From NCBI GenBank assembly GCA_039621445.1, contig CP154957.1, positions 19,794,714 through 19,858,713 on the forward strand: a stretch of DNA of 64,000 bases, read 5' to 3'. The DNA comes from Euglena gracilis. Lineage: Eukaryota > Euglenida > Euglenophyceae > Euglenales. The notes under the pieces were generated by a model, which was not told where the DNA came from, did not search any database, and saw nothing but the letters and a program-made list of their open reading frames with translations. A program made the translations under genes and the position numbers. This document shows, piece after piece, positions 31,406-45,187 of the stretch. Position 1 is the first letter of the stretch; each line of letters begins with the position of its first letter.

Positions 31406-32565
31406 TGCTTTGTTGCTGCACTTAATTTTTTGACATTTATGTGCAAAATGGAGTTTTGCCTCCAAAATTCTTGCACAATTTCGCCTGTTCGAATGTCCAG
31501 CCCCCCCCCATGCATGGGTACTGCTGTCTGAGTGCAATTCCCTGGTTGCAATTTGGGGGAAGGGTCTGCCCCCCAGGAGTCCAGTAGATTTTCTATTTGT
31601 CTTAATTGGTCTTTTATTTTTTGGGAAATGGGGTGTTTTGAGTCCCAGGGCGCTGTGGAATTTTCCACCAAAAAATATGCCAGGGCATCCGTAAAGGCCC
31701 TTAGAAAGGGCAGGGCCATTAGATTGCATCTTATTTGGCCCAAAATGGCAACCAACTGCCTTTTTGACATGTAATATTTCTTCACCATTTTCCCAGCTAC
31801 TTTTTTACTATTTTTATTTTCTGGCGGGGCACCTGCAATTTTCCCTCTTGGAAGTTTAATTGAAACCCAAGATGATTTACAATTTGGGTTGGCTGCAGGG
31901 TGGACTTTTTTACATTGATTTTGAATCCTGATTTGGTTAAATCCCTGACCACTGTGTTCAGGTGATTTTGTAAGAGATTGTGTGTGGGGCTACCTGTAAA
32001 ATGTCGTCCAGGTAAATAAATACCTGGATGCCGCTTTTTCTCCACATCTTTTCGAATGTCTTCATTACTGACATAAAAATTTGGGTCATTACATTCAGGC
32101 CAAAACAGCCTGCCTGGAATTCCCAGGTCTGCCCCCCCACCTGATGTCTTAGAAATGGCCTTAGGGCCTGGCTCACTGGTATGTGGAAGTAGGCATCCTT
32201 TAGGTCTATTTTTGCTGCCCAGTGGCCTTTTTCCAACACAGGGAAAATGTGCTGGACGTGATCCAGCTTGAAAGGTTTCACTTGGAACAGTTGATTTAGC
32301 TTCCTGCAATCGCTTATTAACCTCCATTTGGTCTGTCACTCCTCTGGTTTTGAAAACAAAAACCAGGGGATGAGGTGCTGGGTGGTTGAATCCCTCACCC
32401 TCTTTACGGATCTAGATTTTTCGTAACCCAGCAATTTTTATTCTGCTTGGGGTAGGTTCAAATTTGCTCTGGGTTTTGGGTGGGTGGACAATTTTGGTGG
32501 GTTTACCCAGGGGTTTTGAATGCCATCCCTGATGAGTTGACATGTGGTTGGGGAGGGGGGCATTT
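31406..32565 (-). pseudogene. DIRS-A reverse transcriptase with truncated RNase H, copy 3
   Basis: Same layout as copy 2, with YLDDIL at about 32005. One T is missing just downstream of the catalytic box (TGTGTGTGGGGC at about 31980 against TGTGTGTTGGGGC in copy 2), so this copy shifts frame right after LQVAP. This is one of the few differences between the two 5986-bp units and shows that they have diverged slightly since duplication. Confidence 0.87.
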
Positions 32566-32679
32566 TTTACCCACCATTTCAGGCTTTTTTGCAGCCTTTG
32601 ATAGAGTGGGGTGTCTCCCCATTTTTCCTCCTTGGAATTTATTTACTGGATAAGATTGTTTTGGGAGGGCTGGGCTGGT

Positions 32680-35600
32680 GGTGATGGACATTTTTGGCTT
32701 TTTTGCAACCTTTGATGGATGGGGGTGTCTCCCTTTATTTCCTCCATTGAAGTTGTTTTCTTGGTAAGAAGATTTTGGGGGGGCTGGGCTGGGGGTGTTG
32801 GACATTGCACCCCTAGGTCCCCTAGGGCTTGGGCCCTTGGAAAAGGAAATTTTTTCTGGGGGGATGTGCATGCATTCTCTCCCTCTCTGATCACCAGTCT
32901 GGAGGATCTTGTTTGTTGGATGACATACCATAGGGCTTAATGTCCCTGTTTTGCCTATCTGGTCTTCTCCATGACGATCTGGTTGGCTGACATAATAGGG
33001 GGGCCTCTGTGGGTCCCCCCATTGACTGAACAATCGGGACTTGAGAAATAAATGTTGGACGGGTTCCTGCCCCTCCCTCCGAAAGGGCCACTGTAGGTCC
33101 CTTTTCCTGCTGAGGCTGAGCCATTAAAAGGGCCACTGTGGGTCCCTTTTTCCCCCCTTTTTGGCAGAGGGCCTCTGTGGGTCCCTCGGGGGAGTTCTCC
33201 AGCAGCTTTCTTAGCTTTTTGGTGGCCACTGTGGGTCCACCCCGCTGGTTGGGGATGATGTCCCATAGCTTCTTGGTGGCCACTGTGGGTCGACCCAGCT
33301 GGCCTCCAAGGCCTCCATGTATAAATCTTTTTCCATAATCCAACTGTTTGTCTTCCAGGCCTTTACTGCTTCTTGGCCTCCAACCCCACTGGAAATCTGG
33401 GGGGGGGGCTGCTGTGGCCCCCCTTTTTCCCCTTGAGAGGGGCTGTTGTGTAAGATGAATTGGGGGGGTTTGACAGACCTTTTCTGCCCCTTCCTGAGGG
33501 GATTTGCTTGTAAAATTGGCCCCCATGGCCCCTGTAATGTTGACCTCCTTGGCCTTGATTCCATCTCCCCAGCCTTTGGCCAAATTGTGTACAGGCTTGG
33601 GGGAAAAGCCCCTGATTTGTGGGCTTTGTATTTCCAATGCTGAAGTATTTTGGGCCTCCATGGCCCATCCTTTGCCCACTGAGGGCTTGGGCTGACTTCT
33701 GTTTTCTGGGCCTTCTGGCCACAGTGGTCCAAGGACCGTGGCCGTCACTGGGGGGGTTTTTGTGGGAAATTTCTGGGGTGGGGGTCTGGGCGGGAAGAAC
33801 GGCCACGGTATGCCACGTGTCTACCGCATCTCCAAGTTCTCCAGCTGCTGCTGCGGCCTCTGCTCCAAGACGTCCGCGGCCATGAAATTCCAATTTCTTC
33901 TTAACTGCATTGCTCATGTCCATCACCATCGTTGGTGGTGATGGACATTTTTGGCTTTTTTGCAACCTTTGATGGAGTGAGCTGTCTCCCTTTATTTCCT
34001 CCATTGAAGTTGTTTTCTGGGTAAGAGGATTTTGGGGGGGCTGGGCTGGGAGTGTTGGACATTGCACCCCTAGGTCCCCTAGGGCTTGGGCCCTTGGAAA
34101 AGGAAATTTTTTCTGGGGGATGTGCATGCATTCTCTCCCTCTCTGATCACCAGTCTGGAGGATCTTGTTGTTGGATGACATACCATAGGGCTTAATGCCC
34201 CTGTTTTGCCTATCTGGTCTTCTCCATGATGATCTGGTTGGTTGACATAATAGGGGGGCCTCTGTGGGTCCCCCCATTGACTGAACAATCGGGACTTGAG
34301 AAATAAATGTTGGAGGGGTTCCTGCCCCTCCCTCCAAAAGGGCCACTGTGGGTCCCTTTTCCTTGTGAGGCTGAGCCATTAAAAGGGCCACTGTGGGTCC
34401 CTTTTTCCCCCCTTTTTGGCAGAGGGCCTCTGTGGGTCCCTCGGGGGAGTTCTCCAGCAGCTTTCTTAGCTTCTTGGTGGCCACTGTGGGTCCACTCCGC
34501 TGGTTGGGGATGATGTCCCATAGCTTCTTGGTGGCCACTGTGGGTCCACCCAGCTGGCCTCCAAGGCCTCCATGTATAAATCTTTTTCCATAATCCAGCT
34601 GTTGGTCTTCCAGGCCTTGATTGCTTCTTGGCCTCCAACCCCACTGGAAATCTGGGGGGCGCTTCTGTGGCCCCCCCTTTTCCCCTTGAGAGGGGCTGTT
34701 GTGTAAGATGAATTGGGGGGGTTTGACAGACCTTTTCTGCCCCTTCCTGAGGGGATTTGCTTGTAAAATTGGCCCCCATGGCCCCTGTAATGTTGACCTC
34801 CTTGGCCTTGATTCCATCTCCCCAGCCTTTGGCCAAATTGTGTACAGGCTTGGGGGGAAAGCCCCTGATTTGTGGGCTTTGGATTTCCAATGCTGAAGTA
34901 TTTTGGGCCTCCATGGCCCATCCTTTGCCCACTGAGGGCTTGGGCTGACTTCTGTTTTCTGGGCCTTCTGGCCGCAGTGGTCCAAGGACCGTGGCCGTCA
35001 CTGGGGGGGTTTTTGTGGGAAGTTTCTGGGGTGGGGGTCTGGGTGGGAAGAACGGCCACGGTTTGCCACGTGTCTACCGCATCTCCACGTTCTCCAGCTG
35101 CTGCTGCGGCCTCTGCTCCAAGACGTCCGCGGCCATGAAATTCCAATTTCTTCTCAACTGCATTGCTCATGTCCATCACCATCGTTGGTGGTGATGGACA
35201 TTTTTGGCTTTTTTGCAACCTTTGATGGAGTGAGCTGTATCCCTTTATTTCCTCCATTGAAGTTGTTTTCTGGGTAAGAAGAATTTGGGGGGGCTGGGCT
35301 GGGGGTGTTGGACATTGCACCCCTAGGTCCCCTAGGGCTTGGGCCCTTGGAAAAGGAAATTTTTTCTGGGGGGATGTGCATGCATTCTCTCCCTCTCTGA
35401 TCACCAGTCTGGAGGATCTTGTTGTTGGATGACATACCATAGGGCTTAATGCCCCTGTTTTGCCTATATGGTCTTCTCCATGATGATCTGGTTGGTTGAC
35501 ATAATAGGGGGGCCTCTGTCGGTCCCCCCATTGACTGAACAATCGGGACTTGAGAAATAAATGTTGGACGGGTTCCTGCCCCTCCCTCCAAAAGGGCCAC

Positions 35601-38600
35601 TGTGGGTCCCTTTTCCTGCTGAGGCTGAGCCATTAAAAGGGCCACTGTGGGTCCCTTTTTCCCCCCTTTTTGGCAGAGGGCCTCTGTGGGTCCCTCGGGG
35701 GAGTTCTCCAGCAGCTTTCTTAGCTTCTTGGTGGCCACTGTGGGTCCACTCCGCTGGTTGGGGATGATGTCCCATAGCTTCTTGGTGGCCACTGTGGGTC
35801 CACCCAGCTGGCCTCCAAGGCCTCCATGTATAAATCTTTTTCCATAATCCATCTGTTGTTCTTCCAGGCCTTGATTGCTTCTTGGCCTCCAACCCCACTC
35901 GAAATCTGGGGGGGGCTGCTGTGGCCCCCCCTTTTCCCCTTGAGAGGGGCTGTTGTGTAAGATGAATTGGGGGGGTTTGACAGACCTTTTCTGCCCCTTC
36001 CTGAGGGGATTTGCTTGTAAAATTGGCCCCCATGGCCCCTGTAATGTTGACCTCCTTGGCCTTGATTCCATCTCCCCAGCCTTTGGCCAAATTGTGTACA
36101 GGCTTCGGGGAAAAGCCCCTGATTTGCGGGCGTTGGATTTCCAATGCTGAAGTATTTTGGGCCTCCATGGCCATCCTTTGCCCACTGAGGGCTTGGGCTG
36201 ACTTCTGTTTTCTGGGCCTTCTGGCCACAGTGGTCCAAGGACCGTGGCCGTCACTGGGGGGGTTTTTGTGGGAAATTTCTGGGGTAGGGGTCTGGGTGGG
36301 AAGAACGGCCACGGTTTGCCACGTGTCTACCGCATCTCCAAGTTCTCCAGCTGCTGCTGCGGCCTCTGCTCCAAGACGTCCGCGGCCATGAAATTCCAAT
36401 TTCTTCTCAACTGCATTGCTCATGTCCATCACCATCATTGGTGGTGATGGACATTTTTGGCTTTTTTGCAACCTTTGATGGAGTGAGCTGTCTCCCTTTA
36501 TTTCCTCCATTGAAGTTGTTTTCTGGGTAAGAAGAATTTGGGGGGGCTGGGCTGGGGGTGTTGGACATTGCACCCCTAGGTCCCCTAGGGCTTGGGCCCT
36601 TGGAAAAGGAAATTTTTTCTGGGGGGATGTGCATGCATTCTCTCCCTCTCTGATCACCAGTCTGGAGGATCTTGTTGTCGGATGACATACCATAGGGCTT
36701 AATGCCCCTGTTTTGCCTATCTGGTCTTCTCCATGACGATCTGGTTGGTTGACATAATAGGGGGGCCTCTGTGGGTCCCCCCATTGACTGAACAATCGGG
36801 ACTTGAGAAATAAATGTTGGACGGGTTCCTGCCCCTCCCTCCAAAAGGGCCACTGTGGGTCCCTTTTCCTGCTGAGGCTGAGCCATTAAAAGGGCCACTG
36901 TGGGTCCCTTTTTCCCCCCTTTTTGGCAGAGGGCCTCTGTGGGTCCCTCGGGGGAGTTCTCCAGCAGCTTTCTTAGCTTCTTGGTGGCCACTGTGGGTCC
37001 ACTCCGCTGGTTGGGGATGATGTCCCATAGCTTCTTGGTGGCCACTGTGGGTCCACCCAGCTGGCCTCCAAGGCCCCCATGTATAAATCTTTTTCCATAA
37101 TCCATCTGTTGGTCTTCCAGGCCTTGATTGCTTCTTGGCCTCCAACCCCACTGGAAATCTGGGGGGGGCTGCTGTGGTCCCCCCTTTTCCCCTTGAGAGG
37201 GGCTGTTGTGTAAGATGAATTGGGGGGGTTTGACAGACCTTTTCTGCCCCTTCCTGAGGGGATTTGCTTGTAAAATTGGCCCCCATGGCCCCTGTAATGT
37301 TGACCTCCTTGGCCTTGATTCCATCTCCCCAGCCTTTGGCCAAATTGTGTACAGGCTTGGGGGAAAAGCCCCTGATTTGTGGGCTTTGGATTTCCAATGC
37401 TGAAGTATTTTGGGCCTCCATGGCCCACCCTTTGCCCACTGAGGGCTTGGGCTGACTTCTGTTTTCTGGGCCTTCTGGCCGCAGTGGTCCAAGGACCGTG
37501 GCCGTCACTGGGGGGGTTTTTGTGGGAAGTTTCTGGGGTGGGGGTCTGGGTGGGAAGAACGGCCACGGTTTGCCACGTGTCTACCGCATCTCCAAGTTCT
37601 CCAGCTGCTGCTGCGGCCTCTGCTCCTAGACGTCCGCGGCCATGAAATTCCAATTTCTTCTCAACTGCATTGCTCATGTCCATCACCATCGTTGGTGGTG
37701 ATGGACATTTTTGGCTTTTTTGCAACCTTTGATGGAGTGAGCTGTATCCCTTTATTTCCTCCATTGAAGTTGTTTTCTGGGTAAGAAGAATTTGGGGGGG
37801 CTGGGCTGGGGGTGTTGGACATTGCACCCCTAGGTCCCCTAGGGCTTGGGCCCTTGGAAAAGGAAATTTTTTCTGGGGGGATGTGCATGCATTCTCTCCC
37901 TCTCTGATCACCAGTCTGGAGGATCTTGTTGTTGGATGACATACCATAGGGCTTAATGCCCCTGTTTTGCCTATATGGTCTTCTCCATGATGATCTGGTT
38001 GGTTGACATAATAGGGGGGCCTCTGTGGGTCCCCCCATTGACTGAACAATCGGGACTTGAGAAATAAATGTTGGAGGGGTTCCTGCCCCTCCCTCCAAAA
38101 GGGCCACTGTGGGTCCCTTTTCCTGCTGAGGCTGAGCCATTAAAAGGGCCACTGTGGGTCCCTTTTTCCCCCCTTTTTGGCAGAGGGCCTCTGTGGGTCC
38201 CTCGGGGGAGTTCTCCAGCAGCTTTCTTAGCTTCTTGGTGGCCACTGTGGGTCCACCCGCTGGTTGGGCATGTTGTCCCATAGCTTCTTGGTGGCCACTG
38301 TGGGTCCACCCAGCTGGCCTCCAAGGCCTCCATGTATAAATCTTTTTCCATAATCCATCTGTTGATCTTCCAGGCCTTGATTGCTTCTTGGCCTCCAACC
38401 CCACTGGAAATCTGGGGGGGGTTGCTGTGGCCCCCCCTTTTCCCCTTGAGAGGGGTTGTTGTGTAAGATGAATTGGGGGGGTTTGACAGACCTTTTCTGC
38501 CCCTTCCTGAGGGGATTTGCTTGTAAAATTGGCCCCCATGGCCCCTGTAATGTTGACCTCCTTGGCCTTGATTCCATCTCCCCAGCCTTTGGCCAAATTG

Positions 38601-41600
38601 TGTACAGGCTTGGGGGAAAAGCCCCTGATTTGCGGGCGTTGGATTTCCAATGCTGAAGTATTTTGGGCCTCCATGGCCATCCTTTGCCCACTGAGGGCTT
38701 GGGCTGACTTCTGTTTTCTGGGCCTTCTGGCCACAGTGGTCCAAGGACCGTGGCCGTCACTGGGGGGGTTTTTGTGGGAAATTTCTGGGGTAGGGGTCTG
38801 GGTGGGAAGAACGGCCACGGTTTGCCACGTGTCTACCGCATCTCCAAGTTCTCCAGCTGCTGCTGCGGCCTCTGCTCCAAGACGTCCGCGGCCATGAAAT
38901 TCCAATTTCTTCTCAACTGCATTGCTCATGTCCATCACCATCATTGGTGGTGATGGACATTTTTGGCTTTTTTGCAACCTTTGATGGAGTGAGCTGTCTC
39001 CCTTTATTTCCTCCATTGAAGTTGTTTTCTGGGTAAGAAGAATTTGGGGGGGCTGGGCTGGGGGTGTTGGACATTGCACCCCTAGGTCCCCTAGGGCTTG
39101 GGCCCTTGGAAAAGGAAATTTTTTCTGGGGGGATGTGCATGCATTCTCTCCCTCTCTGATCACCAGTCTGGAGGATCTTGTTGTTGGATGACATACCATA
39201 GGGCTTAATGCCCCTGTTTTGCCTATCTGGTCTTCTCCATGATGATCTGGTTGGTTGACATAATAGGGGGGCCTCTGTGGGTCCCCCCATTGACTGAACA
39301 ATCGGGACTTGAGAAATAAATGTTGGAGGGGTTCCTGCCCCTCCCTCCAAAAGGGCCACTGTGGGTCCCTTTTCCTGCTGAGGCTGAGCCATTAAAAGGG
39401 CCACTGTGGGTCCCTTTTTCCCCCCTTTTTGGCAGAGGGCCTCTGTGGGTCCCTCGGGGGAGTTCTCCAGCAGCTTTCTTAGCTTCTTGGTGGCCACTGT
39501 GGGTCCACTCCGCTGGTTGGGGATGATGTCCCATAGCTTCTTGGTGGCCACTGTGGGTCCACCCAGCTGGCCACCAAGGCCTCCATGTATAAATCTTTTT
39601 CCATAATCCATCTGTTGGTCTTCCAGGCCTTGATTGCTTCTTGGCCTCCAACCCCACTGGAAATCCGGGGGGACTGCGGTGGGCCCGCCTTTTCGGGGCT
39701 GTTGTGTAAGATGAATTGGGGGGGTTTGACAGACCTTTTCTGCCCCTTCCTGAGGGGATTTGCTTGTAAAATTGGCCCCCATGGCCCCTGTAATGTTGAC
39801 CTCCTTGGCCTTGATTCCATCTCCCCAGCCTTTGGCCAAATTGTGTACAGGCTTGGGGGAAAAGCCCCTGATTTGTGGGCTTTGGATTTCCAATGCTGAA
39901 GTATTTTGGGCCTCCATGGCCCATCCTTTGCCCACTGAGGGCTTGGGCTGACTTCTGTTTTCTGGGCCTTCTGGCCACAGTGGTCCAAGGACCGTGGCCG
40001 TCACTGGGGGGGTTTTTGTGGGAAGTTTCTGGGGTAGGGGTCTGGGTGGGCAGAATGGCCACGGTTTGCCACGTGTCTACCGCATCTCCAAGTTCTCCAG
40101 CTGCTGCTGCGGCCTCTGCTCCAAGACGTCCGCGGCCATGAAATTCCAATTTCTTCTCAACTGCATTGCTCATGTCCATCACCATCATTGGTGGTGATGG
40201 ACATTTTTGGCTTTTTTGCAACCTTTGATGGAGTGAGCTGTCTCCCTTTATTTCCTTCATTGAAGTTGTTTTCTGGGTAATAAGATTTTGGGGGGGCTGG
40301 GCTGGGGGTGTTGGACATTGCACCCCTAGGTCCCCTAGGGCTTGGGCCCTTGGAAAAGGAAATTTTTTTCTGGCGGATGTGCATGCATTCTCTCCCCCTC
40401 TGATCACCAGTCTGGAGGATCTTGTTGTTGGATGACATACCATAGGGCTTAATGCCCCTGTTTTGCCTATCTGGTCTTCTCCATGATGATCTGGTTGGTT
40501 GACATAATAGGGGGGCCTCTGTGGGTCCCCCCATTGACTGAACAATCGGGACTTGAGAAATAAATGTTGGAGGGGTTCCTGCCCCTCCCTCCAAAAGGGC
40601 CACTGTGGGTCCCTTTTCCTGCTGAGGCTGAGCCATTAAAAGGGCCACTGTGGGTCCCTTTTTCCCCCCTTTTTGGCAGAGGGCCTCTGTGGGTCCCTCG
40701 GGGGAGTTCTCCAGCAGCTTTCTTAGCTTCTTGGTGGCCACTGTGGGTCCACTCCGCTGGTTGGGGATGATGTCCCATAGCTTCTTGGTGGCCACTGTGG
40801 GTCCACCCAGCTGGCCTCCAAGGCCTCCATGTATAAATCTTTTTCCATAATACATCTGTTGGTCTTCCAGGCCTTGATTGCTTCTTGGCCTCCAACCCCA
40901 TTGGAAATCTGGGGGGGGCTGCTGTGGCCCCCCCTTTTCCCCTTGAGAGGGGCTGTTGTGTAAGATGAATTGGGGGGGTTTGACAGACCTTTTCTGCCCC
41001 TTCCTGAGGGGATTTGCTTGTAAAATTGGCCCCCATGGCCCCTGTAATGTTGACCTCCTTGGCCTTGATTCCATCTCCCCAGCCTTTGGCCAAATTGTGT
41101 ACAGGCTTGGGGGAAAAGCCCCTGATTTGTGGGCGTTGTATTTCCAATGCTGAAGTATTTTGGGCCTCCATGGCCATCCTTTGCCCACTGAGGGCTTGGG
41201 CTGACTTCTGTTTTCTGGGCCTTCTGGCCACAGTGGTCCAAGGACCGTGGCCGTCACTGGGGGGGTTTTTGTGGGAAATTTCTGGGGTAGGGGTCTGGGT
41301 GGGAAGAACGGCCACGGTTTGCCACGTGTCTACCGCATCTCCAAGTTCTCCAGCTGCTGCTGCGGCCTCTGCTCCAAGACGTCCGCGGCCATGAAATTCC
41401 AATTTCTTCTCAACTGCATTGCTCATGTCCATCACCATCATTGGTGGTGATGGACATTTTTGGCTTTTTTGCAACCTTTGATGGAGTGAGCTGTCTCCCT
41501 TTATTTCCTCCATTGAAGTTGTTTTCTGGGTAAGAAGAATTTGGGGGGGCTGGGCTGGGGGTGTTGGACATTGCACCCCTAGGTCCCCTAGGGCTTGGGC

Positions 41601-44600
41601 CCTTGGAAAAGGAAATTTTTTCTGGGGGGATGTGCATGCATTCTCTCCCTCTCTGATCACCAGTCTGGAGGATCTTGTTGTTGGATGACATACCATAGGG
41701 CTTAATGCCCCTGTTTTGCCTATCTGGTCTTCTCCATGATGATCTGGTTGGTTGACATAATAGGGGGGCCTCTGTGGGTCCCCCCATTGACTGAACGATC
41801 GGGACTTGAGAAATAAATGTTGGAGGGGTTCCTGCCCCTCCCTCCAAAAGGGCCACTGTGGGTCCCTTTTCCTGCTGAGGCTGAGCCATTAAAAGGGCCA
41901 CTGTGGGTCCCTTTTTCCCCCCTTTTTGGCAGAGGGCCTCTGTGGGTCCCTCGGGGGAGTTCTCCAGCAGCTTTCTTAGCTTCTTGGTGGCCACTGTGGG
42001 TCCACTCCGCTGGTTGGGGATGATGTCACATAGCTTCTTGGTGGCCACTGTGGGTCCACCCAGCTGGCCACCAAGGCCTCCATGTATAAATCTTTTTCCA
42101 TAATCCATTTGTTGGTCTTCCAGGCCTTGATTGCTTCTTGGCCTCCAATCCCACTGGAAATCTGGGGGGGGCTGCTGTGGCCCCCCCTTTTCCCCTTGAG
42201 AGGGGCTGTTGTGTAAGATGAATTGGGGGGGTTTGACAGACCTTTTCTGCCCCTTCCTGAGGGGATTTGCTTGTAAAATTGGCCCCCATGGCCCCTGTAA
42301 TGTTGACCTCCTTGGCCTTGATTCCATCTCCCCAGCCTTTGGCCAAATTGTGTACAGGCTTGGGGGAAAAGTCCCTGATTTGTTGGCTTTGGATTTCCAA
42401 TGCTGAAGTATTTTGGGCCTCCATGGCCCATCCTTTGCCCACTGAGGGCTTGGGCTGACTTTTGTTTTCTGGGCCTTCTGGCCACAGTGGTCCAAGGACC
42501 GTGGCCGTCACTGGGGGGTTTTTGTGGGAAATTTCTGGGGTAGGGGTCTGGGTGGGAAGAACGGCCACGGTTTGCCACGTGTCTACGGCATCTCCAAGTT
42601 CTCCAGCTGCTGCTGCGGCCTCTGCTCCAAGACGTCCGCGGCCATGAAATTCCAATTTCTTCTCAACTGCATTGCTCATGTCCATCACCAACATTGGTGG
42701 TGATGGACATTTTTGGCTTTTTTGCAACCTTTGATGGAGTGAGCTGTCTCCCTTTATTTCCTCCATTGAAGTTGTTTTCTGGGTAATAAGATTTTGGGGG
42801 GGCTGGGCTGGGAGTGTTGGACATTGCACCCCTAGGTCCCCTAGGGCTTGGGCCCTTGGAAAAGGAAATTTTTTCTGGGGGGATGTGCATGCATTCTCTC
42901 CCTCTCTGATCACCAGTCTGGAGGATCTTGTTGTTGGATGACATACCATAGGGCTTAATGCCCCTGTTTTGCCTATCTGGTCTTCTCCACGATGATCTGG
43001 TTGGTTGACATAATAGGGCGGCCTCTGTGGGTCCCCCCATTGACTGAACAATCGGGACTTGAGAAAAAAATGTTGGAGGGGTTCCTGCCCCTCCCTCCAA
43101 AAGGGCCACTGTGGGTCCCTTTTCCTGCTGAGGCTGAGCCATTAAAAGGGCCACTGTGGGTCCCTTTTTCCCCCCTTTTTGGCAGAGGGCCTCTGTGGGT
43201 CCCTCGGGGGAGTTCTCCAGCAGCTTTCTTAGCTTCTTGGTGGCCACTGTGGGTCCACTCCGCTGGTTGGGGATGATGTCCCATAGCTTCTTGGTGGCCA
43301 CTGTGGGTCCACCCAGCTGGCCTCCAAGGCCTCCATGTATAAATCTTTTTCCATAATACATCTGTTGGTCTTCCAGGCCTTGATTGCTTCTTGGCCTCCA
43401 ACCCCACTGGAAATCTGGGGGGGGCTGCTGTGGCCCCCCCTTTTCCCCTTGAGAGGGGCTGTTGTGTAAGATGAATTGGGGGGGTTTGACAGACCTTTTC
43501 TGCCCCTTCCTGAGGGGATTTGCCTGTAAAATTGGCCCCCATGGCCCCTGTAATGTTGACCTCCTTGGCCTTGATTCCATCTCCCCAGCCTTTGGCCAAA
43601 TTGTGTACAGGCTTGGGGGAAAAGCCCCTGATTTTTGTGGGCTTTGGATTTCCAATGCTGAAGTATTTTGGGCCTCCATGGCCCATCCTTTGCCCACTGA
43701 GGGCTTGGGCTGACTTCTGTTTTCTGGGCCTTCTGGCCACAGTGGTCCAAGGACCGTGGCCGTCACTGGGGGGGTTTTTGTGGGAAATTTCTGGGGTGGG
43801 GGTCTGGGTGGGAAGAACGGCCACGGTTTGCCACGTGTCTACCGAATCTCCAAGTTCTCCAGCTGCTGCTGCGGCCTCTGCTCCAAGACGTCCGCGGCCA
43901 TGAAATTCCAATTTCTTCTCAACTGCATTGCTCATGACCATCACCATCATTGGTGGTGATGGACATTTTTGGCTTTTTTGCAACCTTTGATGGAGTGAGC
44001 TGTCTCCCTTTATTTCCTTCATTGAATTTGTTTTCTGGGTAATAAGATTTGGGGGGGGGGGGGTTGGGGGTGTTGGACATTGCACCCCTAGGTCCCCTAG
44101 GGCTTGGGCCCTTGGAAAAGGAAATTTTTTCTGGGGGATGTGCATGCATTCTCTCCCTCTCTGATCACCAGTCTGGAGGATCTTGTTGTTGGATGACATA
44201 CCATAGGGCTTAATGCCCCTGTTTTGCCTATCTGGTCTTCTCCATGATGATCTGGTTGGTTGACATAATAGGGGGGCCTCTGTGGGTCCCCCCATTGACT
44301 GAACAATCGGGACTTGAGAAATAAATGTTGGAGGGGTTCCTGCCCCTCCCTCCAAAAGGGCCACTGTGGGTCCCTTTTCCTGCTGAGGCTGAGCCATTAA
44401 AAGGGCCACTGTGGGTCCCTTTTTCCCCCCTTTTTTGGCAGAGGGCCTCTGTGGGTCCCTCGGGGGAGTTCTCCAGCAGCTTTCTCAGCTTCTTGGTGGC
44501 CACTGTGGGTCCACTCCGCTGGTTGGGGATGATGTCCCATAGCTTCTTGGTGGCCACTGTGGGTCCACCCAGCTGTCCTCCAAGGCCTCCATGTATAAAT

Positions 44601-45187
44601 CTTTTTCCATAATCCATCTGTTGGTCTTCCAGGCCTTGATTGCTTCTTGGCCTCCAACCCCGCTGGAAATCTGGGGGGGGCTGCTGTGGCCCCCCCTTTT
44701 CCCCTTGAGAGGGGCTGTTGTGTAAGATGAATTGGGGGGGTTTGACAGACCTTTTCTGCCCCTTCCTGAGGGGATTTGCTTGTAAAATTGGCCCCCATGG
44801 CCCCTGTAATGTTGACCTCCTTGGCCTTGATTCCATCTCCCCAGCCTTTGGCCAAATTGTGTACAGGCTTGGGGGGAAAGCCCCTGATTTGTGGGCTTTG
44901 GATTTCCAATGCTGAAGTATTTTGGGCCTCCATGGCCATCCTTTGCCCACTGAGGGCTTGGGCTGAATTCTGTTTTCTGGGCCTTCTGGCCACAGTGGTC
45001 CAAGGACCGTGGCCGTCACTGGGGGGGTTTTTGTGGGAAATTTCTGGGGTAGGGGTCTGGGTGGGAAGAACGGCCACGGTTTGCCACGTGTCTACCGCAT
45101 CTCCAAGTTCTCCAGCTGCTGCTGCAGCCTCTGCTCCAAGACGTCCGCGCCATGAAATTCCATTTTCTTCTCAACTGCATTGCTCAT
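32680..45187 (-). repeat. Gag-derived ~1253 bp tandem units, block 3 (ten units)
   Basis: Joints lie at 33918, 35171, 36424, 37678, 38930, 40174, 41427, 42680 and 43936, and the last unit ends at 45187. Spacing is 1252-1256 except 1244 between 38930 and 40174, where a C/G-rich stretch near 39665 is rearranged. Minus-strand frames of up to 546 codons span the joints. The last unit is the only one that runs into the natural 5' leader instead of another unit, so it is the true Gag start. Its first codons are MSNAVEKK, but it lacks one G at about 45150 (CCGCGCCATG for CCGCGGCCATG), which shifts the frame. The joint at 43936 has a substitution in the left arm. Confidence 0.9.

Noticed and set aside
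18745-45187. CRISPR array or bacterial tandem gene cluster
   Set aside because: The repeat unit is about 1253 bp of retroelement Gag sequence, not short repeats with spacers, and the surroundings are clearly eukaryotic.
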